Assembly (NCBI GenBank): GCA_001899585.1
Contig: MKWE01000057.1
Span: 62,001 to 126,000, forward strand
DNA: 64,000 nt
Source of the DNA: Rhodospirillales bacterium 70-18
Lineage (GTDB): Bacteria; Pseudomonadota; Alphaproteobacteria; Acetobacterales; Acetobacteraceae
Direction of reading: 5' to 3'
The position numbers and the translations under genes are program-made. Below are positions 1 through 10,389 of this stretch, piece by piece (positions within the stretch are counted from its first letter, which is position 1; every line of letters begins with the position of its first letter). A model generated the notes under the pieces. It was not told where the DNA came from and did no database searches. It saw nothing but the letters and a program-made list of their open reading frames with translations.

Positions 1-460
<460 letters not shown>

Positions 461-464
<4 letters not shown>

Positions 465-1558
465 GCGGCCCGCTGCTGGAGGTCGAGAACCTCGCCAAGC
501 ACTACCCGGTCAGCCGCGGCCTGGTCATGGCCCGCCGCGTCGGCACCGTCCGCGCGGTGGATGGCGTGTCCTTCCGGCTCGACCGCGGCGAAACCCTCGC
601 GCTGGTCGGTGAATCCGGCTGCGGCAAATCCACCACCGCCCGGCTGGTGCTGCGCCTGATCGAGCCCAGCGCCGGCATCGTGCGGTTCGAGGGTGTGGAC
701 ATCACCTCCATGGCCGGCGCCCCGCTGCGCGCCCTGCGCCGGCGCATGCAGATCGTCTTCCAGGACCCCTTCGCCTCGCTCAACCCGCGCATGACCGTGG
801 GCGCCATCCTGGAGGAGCCGCTGATCGTCCACGATGTGGGCGACGCCGCCTCCCGCCGCGCCCGCGTCAGCCGGCTGCTCGACCTTGTCGGCCTCGCCGG
901 CTACCACGCCGGGCGCTACCCGCATGAATTCTCCGGCGGCCAGCGCCAGCGCATCGGCATCGCCCGCGCCCTCGCCGTGGAACCCTCGCTGGTGGTGTGC
1001 GACGAGCCGGTATCGGCGCTGGACGTGTCGATCCAGGCGCAGGTGGTCAACCTGCTGAAGGACCTCCAGGCCCAGCTCGGCCTGTCCTACCTGTTCATCG
1101 CCCACGACCTCGCGGTGGTGAAGCACATGGCCGACCGGGTCGCGGTGATGTACCTCGGCCGCATCGTCGAGGTCGGAACCAAGGACGCGCTGTTCGCCCG
1201 CCCGCTGCACCCCTACACCCGCACCCTGCTCGCCGCGATCCCGCGCCCGGACCCGCACCGCCGCACCGCCCGCCAGGTGGCCGGCGGCGACGTGCCCAGC
1301 CCGATGGACATCCCGCCCGGCTGCCGCTTCAACACGCGCTGCCCCTTCGCCACCGACATTTGCCGCAGCGAAGACCCGCCGCTGCGCGCGCCCACGCTCG
1401 CCGGCGTGCCGCCGGGGCATCTCACCGCCTGCCACCACGCCGAGACCCTGCCCGACGCGGTCGCCGCCGAGGGCGTACATGCCACCGCGCCGGCGGCGGC
1501 GCGGCGGTTGGCGCTGTATGCCGAGAAGCGGGCTGGGGCGGGGCAGGTGGCGGGGTAG
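461..1558 (+). CDS. dppF: Peptide-type ABC transporter ATPase, DppF-like
   Basis: This 365-residue ATPase is the second nucleotide-binding subunit of a peptide-type importer. The ATG at 461 overlaps the upstream stop as ATGA, indicating translational coupling; a longer in-frame extension upstream is unlikely. Visible motifs are Walker A (GESGCGKST, about residues 47-55), the Q-loop in [13 protein letters not shown], the signature SGGQRQR, Walker B ([13 protein letters not shown]) and the H-loop (IAHDLAV). The C-terminal oligopeptide domain contains [12 protein letters not shown] and [11 protein letters not shown]. Length and motif order fit OppF/DppF. No permease or binding protein is visible, so those genes must lie upstream of the window. 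Confidence 0.93.
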
Positions 1559-1562
1559 GGAG

Positions 1563-1690
1563 GTCTTCTTTTTGTGAACAAAAAGAAGCAAAAAAACTTT
1601 ATTCGTTGGAGACCCGGCCCCGGCCGGGGAGACTCCAGCGAATAAAAGTTTTTTGGTTCTTTTTTCCAAAAAAGAACCGCTTCCCTTCCC
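1563..1690. repeat. Triple-hairpin intergenic repeat, family 1, copy A
   Basis: An A/T-rich block of about 128 bases sits five bases after the dppF stop. It holds three nested palindromes. The first has 11-base arms at 1565-1575 and 1578-1588. The second is a long imperfect stem, about 1591-1611 with 1633-1654, closing on a GC-rich core. The third has perfect 11-base arms at 1655-1665 and 1668-1678. A second copy at 57305-57430 keeps all three arm sets but has an unrelated core. It could act as a terminator, but conserved arms around a variable core suggest a dispersed repeat. Confidence 0.85.
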
Positions 1691-1752
1691 TGGCCTTCCC
1701 ACGCCTTCGGCGCTACTCCTCCCCCAAATCGCCGAACCGGAGGACCGCCCGC

Positions 1753-2922
1753 ATGGACTTCACCCTCGTCTCCCCCCGCTGCATGCTCGTCGGCGGCGGC
1801 AGCGTCGCCCAGGCGGCCGCCCTGCTGGCCCGCTTCGGCCTCTCCCGCCCGCTGGTCGTCACCGACCCGTTCATGGTCTCCTCCGGCCTGGTGCAGCGGG
1901 TACTGGCGCCCCTGGCCAAGGCCGGCATCCAGGCCGCTGTGTTCAGCGACACCATCCCCGAACCCACCGACACCGTGGTGGTGGCCGGCGTCCAGGCGCT
2001 GCGGGCCGGCAGCTACGACTGCCTGATCGGCTTCGGCGGCGGCTCGCCGATCGACACCGCCAAGGCCATGGCCATCCTGGCCACCGGCGACCAGCCGATG
2101 AGCGCCTACAAGGTGCCGCACGCCGCCGACCACGCCGCCCTGCCGGTGATCGCCATCCCCACCACGGCGGGCACCGGCAGCGAGGCCACCCGCTTCACCG
2201 TCATCACCGACGCCGCGCGCGACGAGAAGATGCTGATCGCCGGGCTCGGCGCACTGCCGCTGGCCGCCATCGTGGACTACGAACTCACCTTCACCGTGCC
2301 CAGGCGCACCACCGCCGATACCGGGGTGGACGCGCTGAGCCACGCGCTGGAAGCCTTCGTGTCGAAGCGCGCCAACCCGTTCAGCGACGCCCAGGCGCTC
2401 GCCGCGATGGCGCTGATCGGCGCCAACCTGCTCACCGCCTACCACCAGCCGGACAACGCGGTGGCGCGCGAGGCGATGATGCTGGGCGCCATGCAGGCCG
2501 GCATCGCCTTCAGCAACGCCTCGGTGGCGCTGGTGCACGGCATGTCCCGCCCGATCGGCGCGCATTTCCACGTGCCGCATGGCCTGTCCAACGCCATGCT
2601 GCTGCCGGCGGTCACCCGCTTCGGCCTCGGCCACGCCGCCGCGCGCTACGCCGCCGCCGCGCGCGCCATCGGCTTCGCGACGGCCGCGGACAGCGACGAG
2701 ACGGCGACCGCCAGGCTCGCCGACGGGCTGGCCGCCTGGAATATCGAGCTTTCAGTGCCCACGCCGAAGGGCTTCGGCATCGACCCGGCGGTGTGGGACG
2801 CGAAACTGGACCTCATGGCAGATCAGGCACTCGCCTCCGGCAGCCCGGCCAACAACCCGCGCGTGCCGGACAAGGCGGAGATCGTGGCGCTGTATCGCGC
2901 GGTGTGGTCGGCCAACGCCTGA
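1753..2922 (+). CDS. Iron-containing alcohol dehydrogenase family protein
   Basis: This 389-residue protein is a group III (iron-activated) NAD(P)-dependent alcohol dehydrogenase. The nucleotide-binding signature GFGGGSPIDTAKA (near residue 95) and the motif PTTAGTGSE follow it. The metal-binding segment includes DTGVDALSHALEAF, a second histidine in LVHGMSRPIGAHFHVPHG, and the family histidine following it. The start at ATG 1753 is the first in-frame methionine after the repeat. The natural substrate is unknown; family members reduce or oxidise alcohols, lactaldehyde, hydroxybutyrate or maleylacetate. It stands alone between the family 1 repeat and convergent lipoprotein genes. Confidence 0.9.
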   Translation: MDFTLVSPRCMLVGGGSVAQAAALLARFGLSRPLVVTDPFMVSSGLVQRVLAPLAKAGIQAAVFSDTIPEPTDTVVVAGVQALRAGSYDCLIGFGGGSPIDTAKAMAILATGDQPMSAYKVPHAADHAALPVIAIPTTAGTGSEATRFTVITDAARDEKMLIAGLGALPLAAIVDYELTFTVPRRTTADTGVDALSHALEAFVSKRANPFSDAQALAAMALIGANLLTAYHQPDNAVAREAMMLGAMQAGIAFSNASVALVHGMSRPIGAHFHVPHGLSNAMLLPAVTRFGLGHAAARYAAAARAIGFATAADSDETATARLADGLAAWNIELSVPTPKGFGIDPAVWDAKLDLMADQALASGSPANNPRVPDKAEIVALYRAVWSANA

Positions 2923-2943
2923 CCGCCCGACCGCGCCGCCGTC

Positions 2944-3246
2944 CTACATCCAGCCGCCGGGCACCCAGCGCCACTTGTACGGCCCGCGCACCCAATGGCC
3001 GGGCACGAAGCGATGGCCCGGCGCGCGCTCGATATAATGCCCGGGCATCCACTGGTAGCCGGCGCCGTTCCAGTGCCAGGCGCCGGGCTGCCAGACCAGC
3101 GCGGCGCGGGGCGGCGGCGGGATGACCTCGACGCGCGCCGCCGGCACCGGCGGATAGGGGTTGGCCGGCGCCACCACGCAGGCGGCGACCGACAGGCACA
3201 GCGCCGCCGCTCCGGCAAACGCCGTGGCATGAAGGGGTTGGCGCAT
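2944..3246 (-). CDS. YXWGXW-repeat lipoprotein
   Basis: A 100-residue predicted lipoprotein. The N-terminus has a hydrophobic segment ending in a lipobox-like LSVAAC (Cys about residue 23), so the mature protein should be lipid-anchored. After a proline-rich linker (IPPPPRAALVWQPG) it carries repeats of aromatic-glycine units: WQPGAWHWNGAGYQW, YIERAPGHRFVPGHWV and YKWRWVPGGW. This pattern matches the YXWGXW repeat family, whose function is unknown. It converges on the alcohol dehydrogenase gene with only 21 bases between the stops, and lies downstream of a second lipoprotein of the same type. Confidence 0.82.
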   Translation of the reverse strand: MRQPLHATAFAGAAALCLSVAACVVAPANPYPPVPAARVEVIPPPPRAALVWQPGAWHWNGAGYQWMPGHYIERAPGHRFVPGHWVRGPYKWRWVPGGWM

Positions 3247-3347
3247 CGTGATGCCTCGAAGTGACGCGTCGTATTAGACATCGCCATCCTCAGCCCGCCA
3301 GGGGCAGGCGGCTCACATAAGCGTGCGCCCGCCCCGTTCGGGGGGTG

Positions 3348-3668
3348 TTACTGCACCCAGTGCGCCGGCACCCAGTAGCAGGGGGCGGGCACCCGGTCGC
3401 GCTCCCAATGACCGTCCATCCACAGATTGCCGCCGCCGGCGCGCTTGATCCACGCGCCCTCGCGCCAGGTGTAGCCGCTGCCGTTCCAATCCCAATGGCC
3501 GGGCTGCCAGATCTGCGTGTCCTCGCTCACCGGCGGCTTCGGCCGCTCCTCGGTTTTCAGCGGCGGCGGCACCGGGCAGGCGCCGGTGTTCTCCTTGACC
3601 GTGCTGCAGCCGGTCAGGGCGAGGCCGGCGGCGAAGCACGCGGCCAGCAGGGGCGGGGAAAAGCGCAT
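3348..3668 (-). CDS. YXWGXW-repeat lipoprotein, second copy
   Basis: A 106-residue predicted lipoprotein with the lipobox LALTGC (Cys about residue 21). It carries the aromatic repeat units IWQPGHWDWNGSGYTW, WIKRAGGGNLWMDGHW and YWVPAHWVQ at the very C-terminus. It resembles its downstream neighbour in overall design but is clearly diverged and has extra cysteines near the N-terminus and the end. The two genes are about 100 bases apart on the same strand, as expected for an old tandem duplication. The biochemical role is unknown; a cell-envelope role is inferred only from the lipobox. Confidence 0.82.
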   Translation of the reverse strand: MRFSPPLLAACFAAGLALTGCSTVKENTGACPVPPPLKTEERPKPPVSEDTQIWQPGHWDWNGSGYTWREGAWIKRAGGGNLWMDGHWERDRVPAPCYWVPAHWVQ

Positions 3669-3695
3669 TTCTGGACCTCCGATGGGATATCCGGT

Positions 3696-5273
3696 TTACG
3701 CGATCGCGCCGGCGCCGACCAGCGCCTCGGACGGGGCCGCCAGCATCGCCCCCTGCATGCCGATGCGCGGCACGATCTGGTCCAGGAACACCGAGGCGGC
3801 GCTGCGCGCCGCCGCCGGCGCGTCGCCCTGGGCCAGCACCCGCGCGCACAGCCAGCCGGCCGTCAGCGTGCCGAGCATCTGCAGGAACGGGCTGGCCCCC
3901 GCCTCGGCGGCGCGCGGCTCGGCGCCGCGCAGCCAGGCGGCGGCGGCGCGGATGGCCGCCACCGCCCCGGCCAGCGCCGGCGCCTCGGCGTCGATCTCGT
4001 CCAGCAGTGCCGCCACCGCCGCCCCCTGGTCGCGCAGCAGGCCGCGCCGCAGCAGGGTGAGGGACTGGATGCCGTTGGTTCCCTCGTAGATCGGCGCGAT
4101 GCGGGCGTCGCGCAGGTGCTGGGCGGCGCCGGTCTCCTCCACGAAGCCCATGCCGCCATGCACCTGGATGCCCAAGCTGGCCGCCTCCACCCCCGCATCG
4201 GTGCTCCACGCCTTGGCCACCGGGATCAGCAGGTCGCCGCGCGGTCCCTCCGCCAGCGCCGCGTACAGCGTCAGCAGCCGGCCGCCCAGCGCCAGCGCGC
4301 GCATGGTCCACAGCATGCGGCGCACATCCGGGTGCTGGTCGATGCTGGCGCCGCCCTGGCGGCGTTCGGCGGCGAAGGCGGCGGCGCGACGGAACGCGCG
4401 CTCGGCCACCGCCACCCCCTGGGTGGCCACGCCGAGGCGGGCGGCGTTCATCATGGCGAACATGCACGCGAGCCCGCGATGCGGCGGCCCGACCAGTTCA
4501 CCGAGCGCGCCCTCGAACGCCATGACGCAGGTCGGGCTCGCGTGGATGCCCAGTTTATGCTCGATTGAGACGCAAATCGCGGCGTTTCTGGCCCGATTCG
4601 GCAGGAATTTCGGCACCGCGAACAGCGAAATCCCGGCACTTCCGGGCGGCGCGCCGGGCAGGCGGGCGAGCACCAAGTGCAGGATGTTCTCGGTCATCCC
4701 GTGCTCGCCATAGGTGATGTAGATCTTCTGCCCGGTGATCCGGTAGCCGTCCCCGTCGGGCTCCGCGCGGGTGCGCACGCCGGACAGGTCGGAGCCGGAT
4801 TGTGGCTCGGTCAGGCACATCGTGCCGGTCCAGCGGCCTTCCACCATGGGGCGCAGCAGTCGGGTCTGCTGGTCGGCGGTACCGTGCGTTTCCAGCAGCT
4901 TGATGGCGTCCTGAGTCAGCAGCGGGCACAGGCCGAAGGCCATGTTGGCGGACGACACCGGCTCGAACGCCGCCAGCGCCACCACCTCCGGCAGGCCATG
5001 GCCGCCATGCGCCTCGGCGGCGGCGATGCCGACCCAGCCGCCCGCGGCATAGGCGTGGAAGGCGGCGGGGAAGCCGTCCGGCAGGGTGACCTGGCCGGCC
5101 TCGAAACGCGCGCCGGCACGGTCGCCCGGGGCGTCCAGCGGGGCCAGCACGCCTTCGGCCAGCTTGGTGGATTCCTCGAGCACGGCAAGGGTTTCCGCCT
5201 CGTCCATCGAGTCGAACCCGAGCACGTGATGCAGCAGCCAGGCGGTCTCGGCGGGCGGGGCGGTGACGGGCAT
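3696..5273 (-). CDS. Acyl-CoA dehydrogenase
   Basis: This 525-residue flavoprotein should introduce an alpha-beta double bond into an acyl-CoA, passing electrons to ETF. The central flavin/substrate motif TMCLTEPQSGSDL (near residue 150) and the YITYGEH region are typical. The C-terminal catalytic region reads QVHGGMGFVEET followed by IAPIYEGTNGIQ, where the Glu is the expected base. It resembles the long DmdC/FadE-type family but is shorter than the roughly 590 residues common there. The chain length of its substrate is unknown. Its start is 18 bases from the ispDF stop on the same strand, so the two may be cotranscribed. Confidence 0.92.
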   Translation of the reverse strand: MPVTAPPAETAWLLHHVLGFDSMDEAETLAVLEESTKLAEGVLAPLDAPGDRAGARFEAGQVTLPDGFPAAFHAYAAGGWVGIAAAEAHGGHGLPEVVALAAFEPVSSANMAFGLCPLLTQDAIKLLETHGTADQQTRLLRPMVEGRWTGTMCLTEPQSGSDLSGVRTRAEPDGDGYRITGQKIYITYGEHGMTENILHLVLARLPGAPPGSAGISLFAVPKFLPNRARNAAICVSIEHKLGIHASPTCVMAFEGALGELVGPPHRGLACMFAMMNAARLGVATQGVAVAERAFRRAAAFAAERRQGGASIDQHPDVRRMLWTMRALALGGRLLTLYAALAEGPRGDLLIPVAKAWSTDAGVEAASLGIQVHGGMGFVEETGAAQHLRDARIAPIYEGTNGIQSLTLLRRGLLRDQGAAVAALLDEIDAEAPALAGAVAAIRAAAAWLRGAEPRAAEAGASPFLQMLGTLTAGWLCARVLAQGDAPAAARSAASVFLDQIVPRIGMQGAMLAAPSEALVGAGAIA

Positions 5274-5291
5274 GGTGGGTCTCCGGTTTGC

Positions 5292-6437
5292 CTAATCGGG
5301 CAGCAATATTGTGGCCACCGCCTGGGCGGCGATGCCCTCCATGCGGCCGGTGAAGCCCAGCCGCTCGGTGGTGGTGGCCTTCACGCTGATCCGGCCCGGC
5401 GCCACGCGCAGCAGTTCGGCGAGGCGGGCGATCATCGCCGGGGCGTGCGGGGTGATCTTGGGGCGTTCGCAGATCAGCGTCACGTCGGCATTGGCCAGCC
5501 GGCCGCCGCGGGCGGCGATGCGGGCGGCGGCGTGGCGCAGGAAGCGGGCGGAATCGGCGTCCTTGTAGGCGTTGTCGCTGGGCGGGAAATGCCGGCCGAT
5601 ATCGCCCTCAGCCAGCGCGCCATAGATCGCGTCGCACAGCGCGTGGATGCCCACGTCGGCGTCGGAATGGCCAGCAAGACCTTGTTCATGCGGCACTTCC
5701 ACGCCGCACAGGATCAGCTTGCGGCCGTCGGCCAGCACATGCACGTCGAACCCGGTGCCGACGCGCGGCAGCAGGGCGGGGGCAAGGATGCGTTCCAGGC
5801 GCACGCGGTCCTCCGGATAGGTGAGCTTGATGTTGTCCTCGCTGCCGGCCACCAGCGCCACCGCATGGCCGGCCGCCTCCAGGATGGAGGCATCGTCGGT
5901 GGCGCCCGGCGGCGCGGCCCGGTGCAGGGCGAGCAGCAGGGGAAAGCGGAAAGCCTGCGGGGTCTGGGCGCGGAACAGCCCCTCGCGCGGCACCGTGGCG
6001 GCGATCACGTCGGCCTCGGCGCGCTTCAGCGTGTCGGCCACCGGCACCGCCGGGATCGCGCCGGAATGGGTGCGCAGGGCGGCCAGAAGCGCCGGGATAG
6101 TGCCGTCCGGGATCACCGGGCGGGCGCCGTCATGCACCAGCACGATGTCCGGCGCATGGGCCTCCAACGCGGCCAGGCCGCGGCGCACGCTGTCCTGGCG
6201 GGTGGCGCCGCCCTGCACCGAGGGCAGGTGGGGCATGCCTTCCAGCGCCGCGGCGATGGCGGCGGGATCGCCCACCGGCTGCACGGTGGCGCCGGCGCGG
6301 GCCAGCGCCTCGGCGGCGTGGCGCAGCACCGGCTTGCCGGCCAGCGGGAGGAACTGCTTGGGCGCGTCGGCGCCGAAGCGGCTGCCGGTGCCGGCGGCCA
6401 GCAGCAGGGCGGCGAGACGGGGAGGGGTTTGGCTCAT
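5292..6437 (-). CDS. ispDF: Bifunctional IspD/IspF isoprenoid enzyme
   Basis: A 381-residue fusion covering two steps of the MEP isoprenoid pathway. The N-terminal half (about residues 1-220) is 2-C-methyl-D-erythritol 4-phosphate cytidylyltransferase, with the nucleotide-binding loop LLLAAGTGSRFGADAPKQFLP and HDGARPVI. The C-terminal half starts at RVGTGFDVHVL and is the 2,4-cyclodiphosphate synthase, with metal ligands in GFDVH and GHSDADVGIHALCDA and the terminal ERLGFTGRMEGIAAQA segment. This fusion is common in alphaproteobacteria. It is divergent from dusB across a 106-base gap, a layout also frequent in that class. Confidence 0.97.
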   Translation of the reverse strand: MSQTPPRLAALLLAAGTGSRFGADAPKQFLPLAGKPVLRHAAEALARAGATVQPVGDPAAIAAALEGMPHLPSVQGGATRQDSVRRGLAALEAHAPDIVLVHDGARPVIPDGTIPALLAALRTHSGAIPAVPVADTLKRAEADVIAATVPREGLFRAQTPQAFRFPLLLALHRAAPPGATDDASILEAAGHAVALVAGSEDNIKLTYPEDRVRLERILAPALLPRVGTGFDVHVLADGRKLILCGVEVPHEQGLAGHSDADVGIHALCDAIYGALAEGDIGRHFPPSDNAYKDADSARFLRHAAARIAARGGRLANADVTLICERPKITPHAPAMIARLAELLRVAPGRISVKATTTERLGFTGRMEGIAAQAVATILLPD

Positions 6438-6543
6438 GGCGGCGCAAACTCGCCGCGCGCGCGGCGCGCGTCAACAACGCGCCGTGCGCGGCAACGGCCA
6501 TGCGCACATTGCGCAGTGTCACGCCACCGACTAGTTTGCCCAA

Positions 6544-7608
6544 ATGATGGGCATTCACTCCGACTCTTTGCCGCCGTTCCGACCGCTGGCCCCGATCGAC
6601 CTGGGGCCGGTGCGGATCGAGACGCCGGTGATCCTGGCGCCGATGTCCGGCGTGACCGACCTGCCGTTCCGCCGGCTGGCGCGCGAACTGGGCGCCGGCC
6701 TGGTGGTCAGCGAGATGATCGCCTCCTGGGCGATGGTGCGCGAAAACCAGGCGACCCTGCGCATGGCGGGGCTGGACGGCAGCCCCAGCGCCATCCAGCT
6801 CGCCGGCTGCGACCCGGCCGCGATGGCCGAGGCGGCGCGGATGGCGGCGGCGCGCGGGGCGGACCTGATCGACATCAATTTCGGCTGCCCGGTGAAAAAG
6901 GTGGCGGTCGGCCAGATGGCCGGCAGCGCGCTGATGCGCGACGAGGCGGGGGCGGCGCGCATCCTGGAGGCCACGGTGCGCGCAGTGGACGTGCCGGTGA
7001 CGCTGAAGATGCGCATGGGCTGGGACCATGCCAGCCTGAACGCGCCGAAACTGGCCCGCATCGCCCAGGAAAGCGGCATTCGCATGGTGACGGTGCATGG
7101 CCGCACCCGCCAGCAATTCTACACCGGCACCGCCGACTGGGACTTCATCGCCCAGGTGAAGGACGCCGTGCAGATCCCTGTCATCGCGAACGGCGACATC
7201 CTCACCGAGGACGATGCCGCGGCGGCGCTGGCGCGATCCGGCGCGGATGGGGTGATGATCGGGCGCGGCTGCTATGGCCGGCCCTGGTTTCCGGCGCAGG
7301 TGGCGCAGTACCTGCGCACCGGCCAGCGCGTGGCCGAGCCGTCGCTGGCGGCGCAGAAGGCGATACTCATCCGGCACTACAATTCCATGCTGTCGCATTT
7401 CGGCGTCGAAGCGGGGCTGCGGCTGGCCCGCAAGCATGTGGCCTGGTACTCGCGCGGGCTGAAGGGCTCGGCCGAGTTCCGCGCCCAGGTGATGCGCCTC
7501 GGCGAGGCGGCGGCGGTGCTGGAACTGATCGACCGTTTCCTGGACCCGCTGATCGAGGCCGGCGCCACCCGCGCGGCCGGGCCGGACGCGATGGCCGAGG
7601 CGGCATGA
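6544..7608 (+). CDS. dusB: tRNA-dihydrouridine synthase, DusB/NifR3 type
   Basis: This 354-residue flavoenzyme reduces uridines in tRNA to dihydrouridine. The TIM-barrel begins with [15 protein letters not shown]; the active-site cysteine lies in [11 protein letters not shown], and the tRNA/FMN region includes [12 protein letters not shown] and [19 protein letters not shown] residues near 240. The start could be either of two adjacent ATGs at 6544 or 6547. It is the historical nifR3, first gene of the dusB-ntrBCYX run of alphaproteobacteria, and its stop overlaps ntrB as ATGA. Confidence 0.96.
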   Translation: MMGIHSDSLPPFRPLAPIDLGPVRIETPVILAPMSGVTDLPFRRLARELGAGLVVSEMIASWAMVRENQATLRMAGLDGSPSAIQLAGCDPAAMAEAARMAAARGADLIDINFGCPVKKVAVGQMAGSALMRDEAGAARILEATVRAVDVPVTLKMRMGWDHASLNAPKLARIAQESGIRMVTVHGRTRQQFYTGTADWDFIAQVKDAVQIPVIANGDILTEDDAAAALARSGADGVMIGRGCYGRPWFPAQVAQYLRTGQRVAEPSLAAQKAILIRHYNSMLSHFGVEAGLRLARKHVAWYSRGLKGSAEFRAQVMRLGEAAAVLELIDRFLDPLIEAGATRAAGPDAMAEAA

Positions 7609-8786
7609 GGGATGTGGTCAAGCGCGGCGTGCTGCGGGTGATCGGCCCGCGCGCGACGCGGGCGGCCGAGGCCACGGCGCCGGAGCGCCTGCCCGAATCG
7701 GCCGCGCTGATGGCCGCGGTGCCGGTGCCGGTGGTGCTGCTGGATTCGGCCAACCGCTTCCGCTTCGCCAATCCGGCGGCCGAGCATTTCCTCGGCTACT
7801 CGATGGCGCAGCTGCGCAATTTCACCCTGGCCGACCTGGTGCCGGGCGACAACCCGGTGTTCCTGCTGATCGAACAGGTGCGTGCCGGCGAGGTGACCAT
7901 CTCCGAGCACGACCTGACGCTGGAAAGCCCGCGGCTGCGCAAGCAGGGCATCACCGTGCAGGGCTCGCCGCTGCCGGAGGAGCCGGGCTCGGTACTGCTG
8001 GTGCTGCAGGATGCCTCGGCGGCGCGGGCACTGGACCGGCAACTGACCTTCCGCAGCGCCGCGCGCAGCGTGGCCGGCATGGCGGCGATCCTGGCGCATG
8101 AGGTGAAGAACCCGCTCTCGGGCATTCGCGGCGCGGCGCAGCTGCTGGAGGCCAGCGTCGGCGAGGCGGACCGCGAGCTTGCGGTGCTGATCCGCGACGA
8201 GGCCGACCGCATCCGCGCTTTGGTGGACCGCATGGAGGTGTTCGGCGAGAAGCCGGTGGAGCGCCGCGCGGTCAACATCCACCGCGTGCTGGAGCATGTG
8301 CGCCGGCTGGCGCAATCCGGTTTCGCGGCCCATCTGCGCATCAGCGAGGTGTACGACCCGTCGCTGCCGCCGGTGAACGGCAACCGCGACCAGCTGGTGC
8401 AGGTGCTGCTGAACCTGGTGAAGAACGCCGCCGAGGCGATCACCCAGGGCCCGTTCGGCAGCGACGTGCAGAACGGCGAGATCGTGCTGACCACTGCCTA
8501 CCAGCACGGCATGCGCCTTGCGGTGCCGGGCAGCGACACCCGTATGCACCTGCCGCTGGTGGTAAGCGTCCGCGACAACGGGCCGGGCATCGGCGAGGAC
8601 ATCCGGCCCAACCTGTTCGACCCGTTCGTCAGCTCCAAGCCCTCGGGCAGCGGGCTGGGGCTGGCGCTGGTGGCCAAGATCGTCGCCGACCATGGCGGGC
8701 TGATCGAGGTGGACAGCCGGCCGGGGCGCACCGAGTTCCGGCTGCACCTGCCGATGCTGGCCGACGACCGCGCCGACCTCGGCTGA
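7605..8786 (+). CDS. ntrB: Nitrogen regulation sensor kinase NtrB
   Basis: This 393-residue soluble histidine kinase/phosphatase controls NtrC according to nitrogen status through PII proteins. An N-terminal PAS domain (about residues 45-130) precedes the dimerisation helix with the phosphorylated His in [20 protein letters not shown]. The ATPase domain follows, with N box [10 protein letters not shown]1 box DNGPGIG, and [19 protein letters not shown]. No membrane segment is visible, as expected for NtrB. The ATG at 7605 overlaps the dusB stop, implying coupled translation. ntrC follows after 57 bases. Confidence 0.96.
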   Translation: MRDVVKRGVLRVIGPRATRAAEATAPERLPESAALMAAVPVPVVLLDSANRFRFANPAAEHFLGYSMAQLRNFTLADLVPGDNPVFLLIEQVRAGEVTISEHDLTLESPRLRKQGITVQGSPLPEEPGSVLLVLQDASAARALDRQLTFRSAARSVAGMAAILAHEVKNPLSGIRGAAQLLEASVGEADRELAVLIRDEADRIRALVDRMEVFGEKPVERRAVNIHRVLEHVRRLAQSGFAAHLRISEVYDPSLPPVNGNRDQLVQVLLNLVKNAAEAITQGPFGSDVQNGEIVLTTAYQHGMRLAVPGSDTRMHLPLVVSVRDNGPGIGEDIRPNLFDPFVSSKPSGSGLGLALVAKIVADHGGLIEVDSRPGRTEFRLHLPMLADDRADLG

Positions 8787-8843
8787 TCCCCGCGCCCCAC
8801 GCCCTTCCACTGCCAGACGTACGCCACCGCCAGCGAGGCCAGC

Positions 8844-10364
<1,521 letters not shown>

Positions 10365-10389
10365 GCGGTGGCGGGGTGAGGGGCGTGCG

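Noticed and set aside
1563..1690. Insertion sequence or small protein gene in the A/T-rich block
   Set aside because: No transposase or credible reading frame is present; the block consists of nested palindromes. Frames crossing it only give Lys/Phe-rich shadow peptides.
4677..8786. Very long plus-strand open frame of about 1369 codons
   Set aside because: It runs antisense to the acyl-CoA dehydrogenase and ispDF genes and only becomes real at ntrB (7605). Long antisense frames are expected at this GC content, and the early part shows no recognisable domain.
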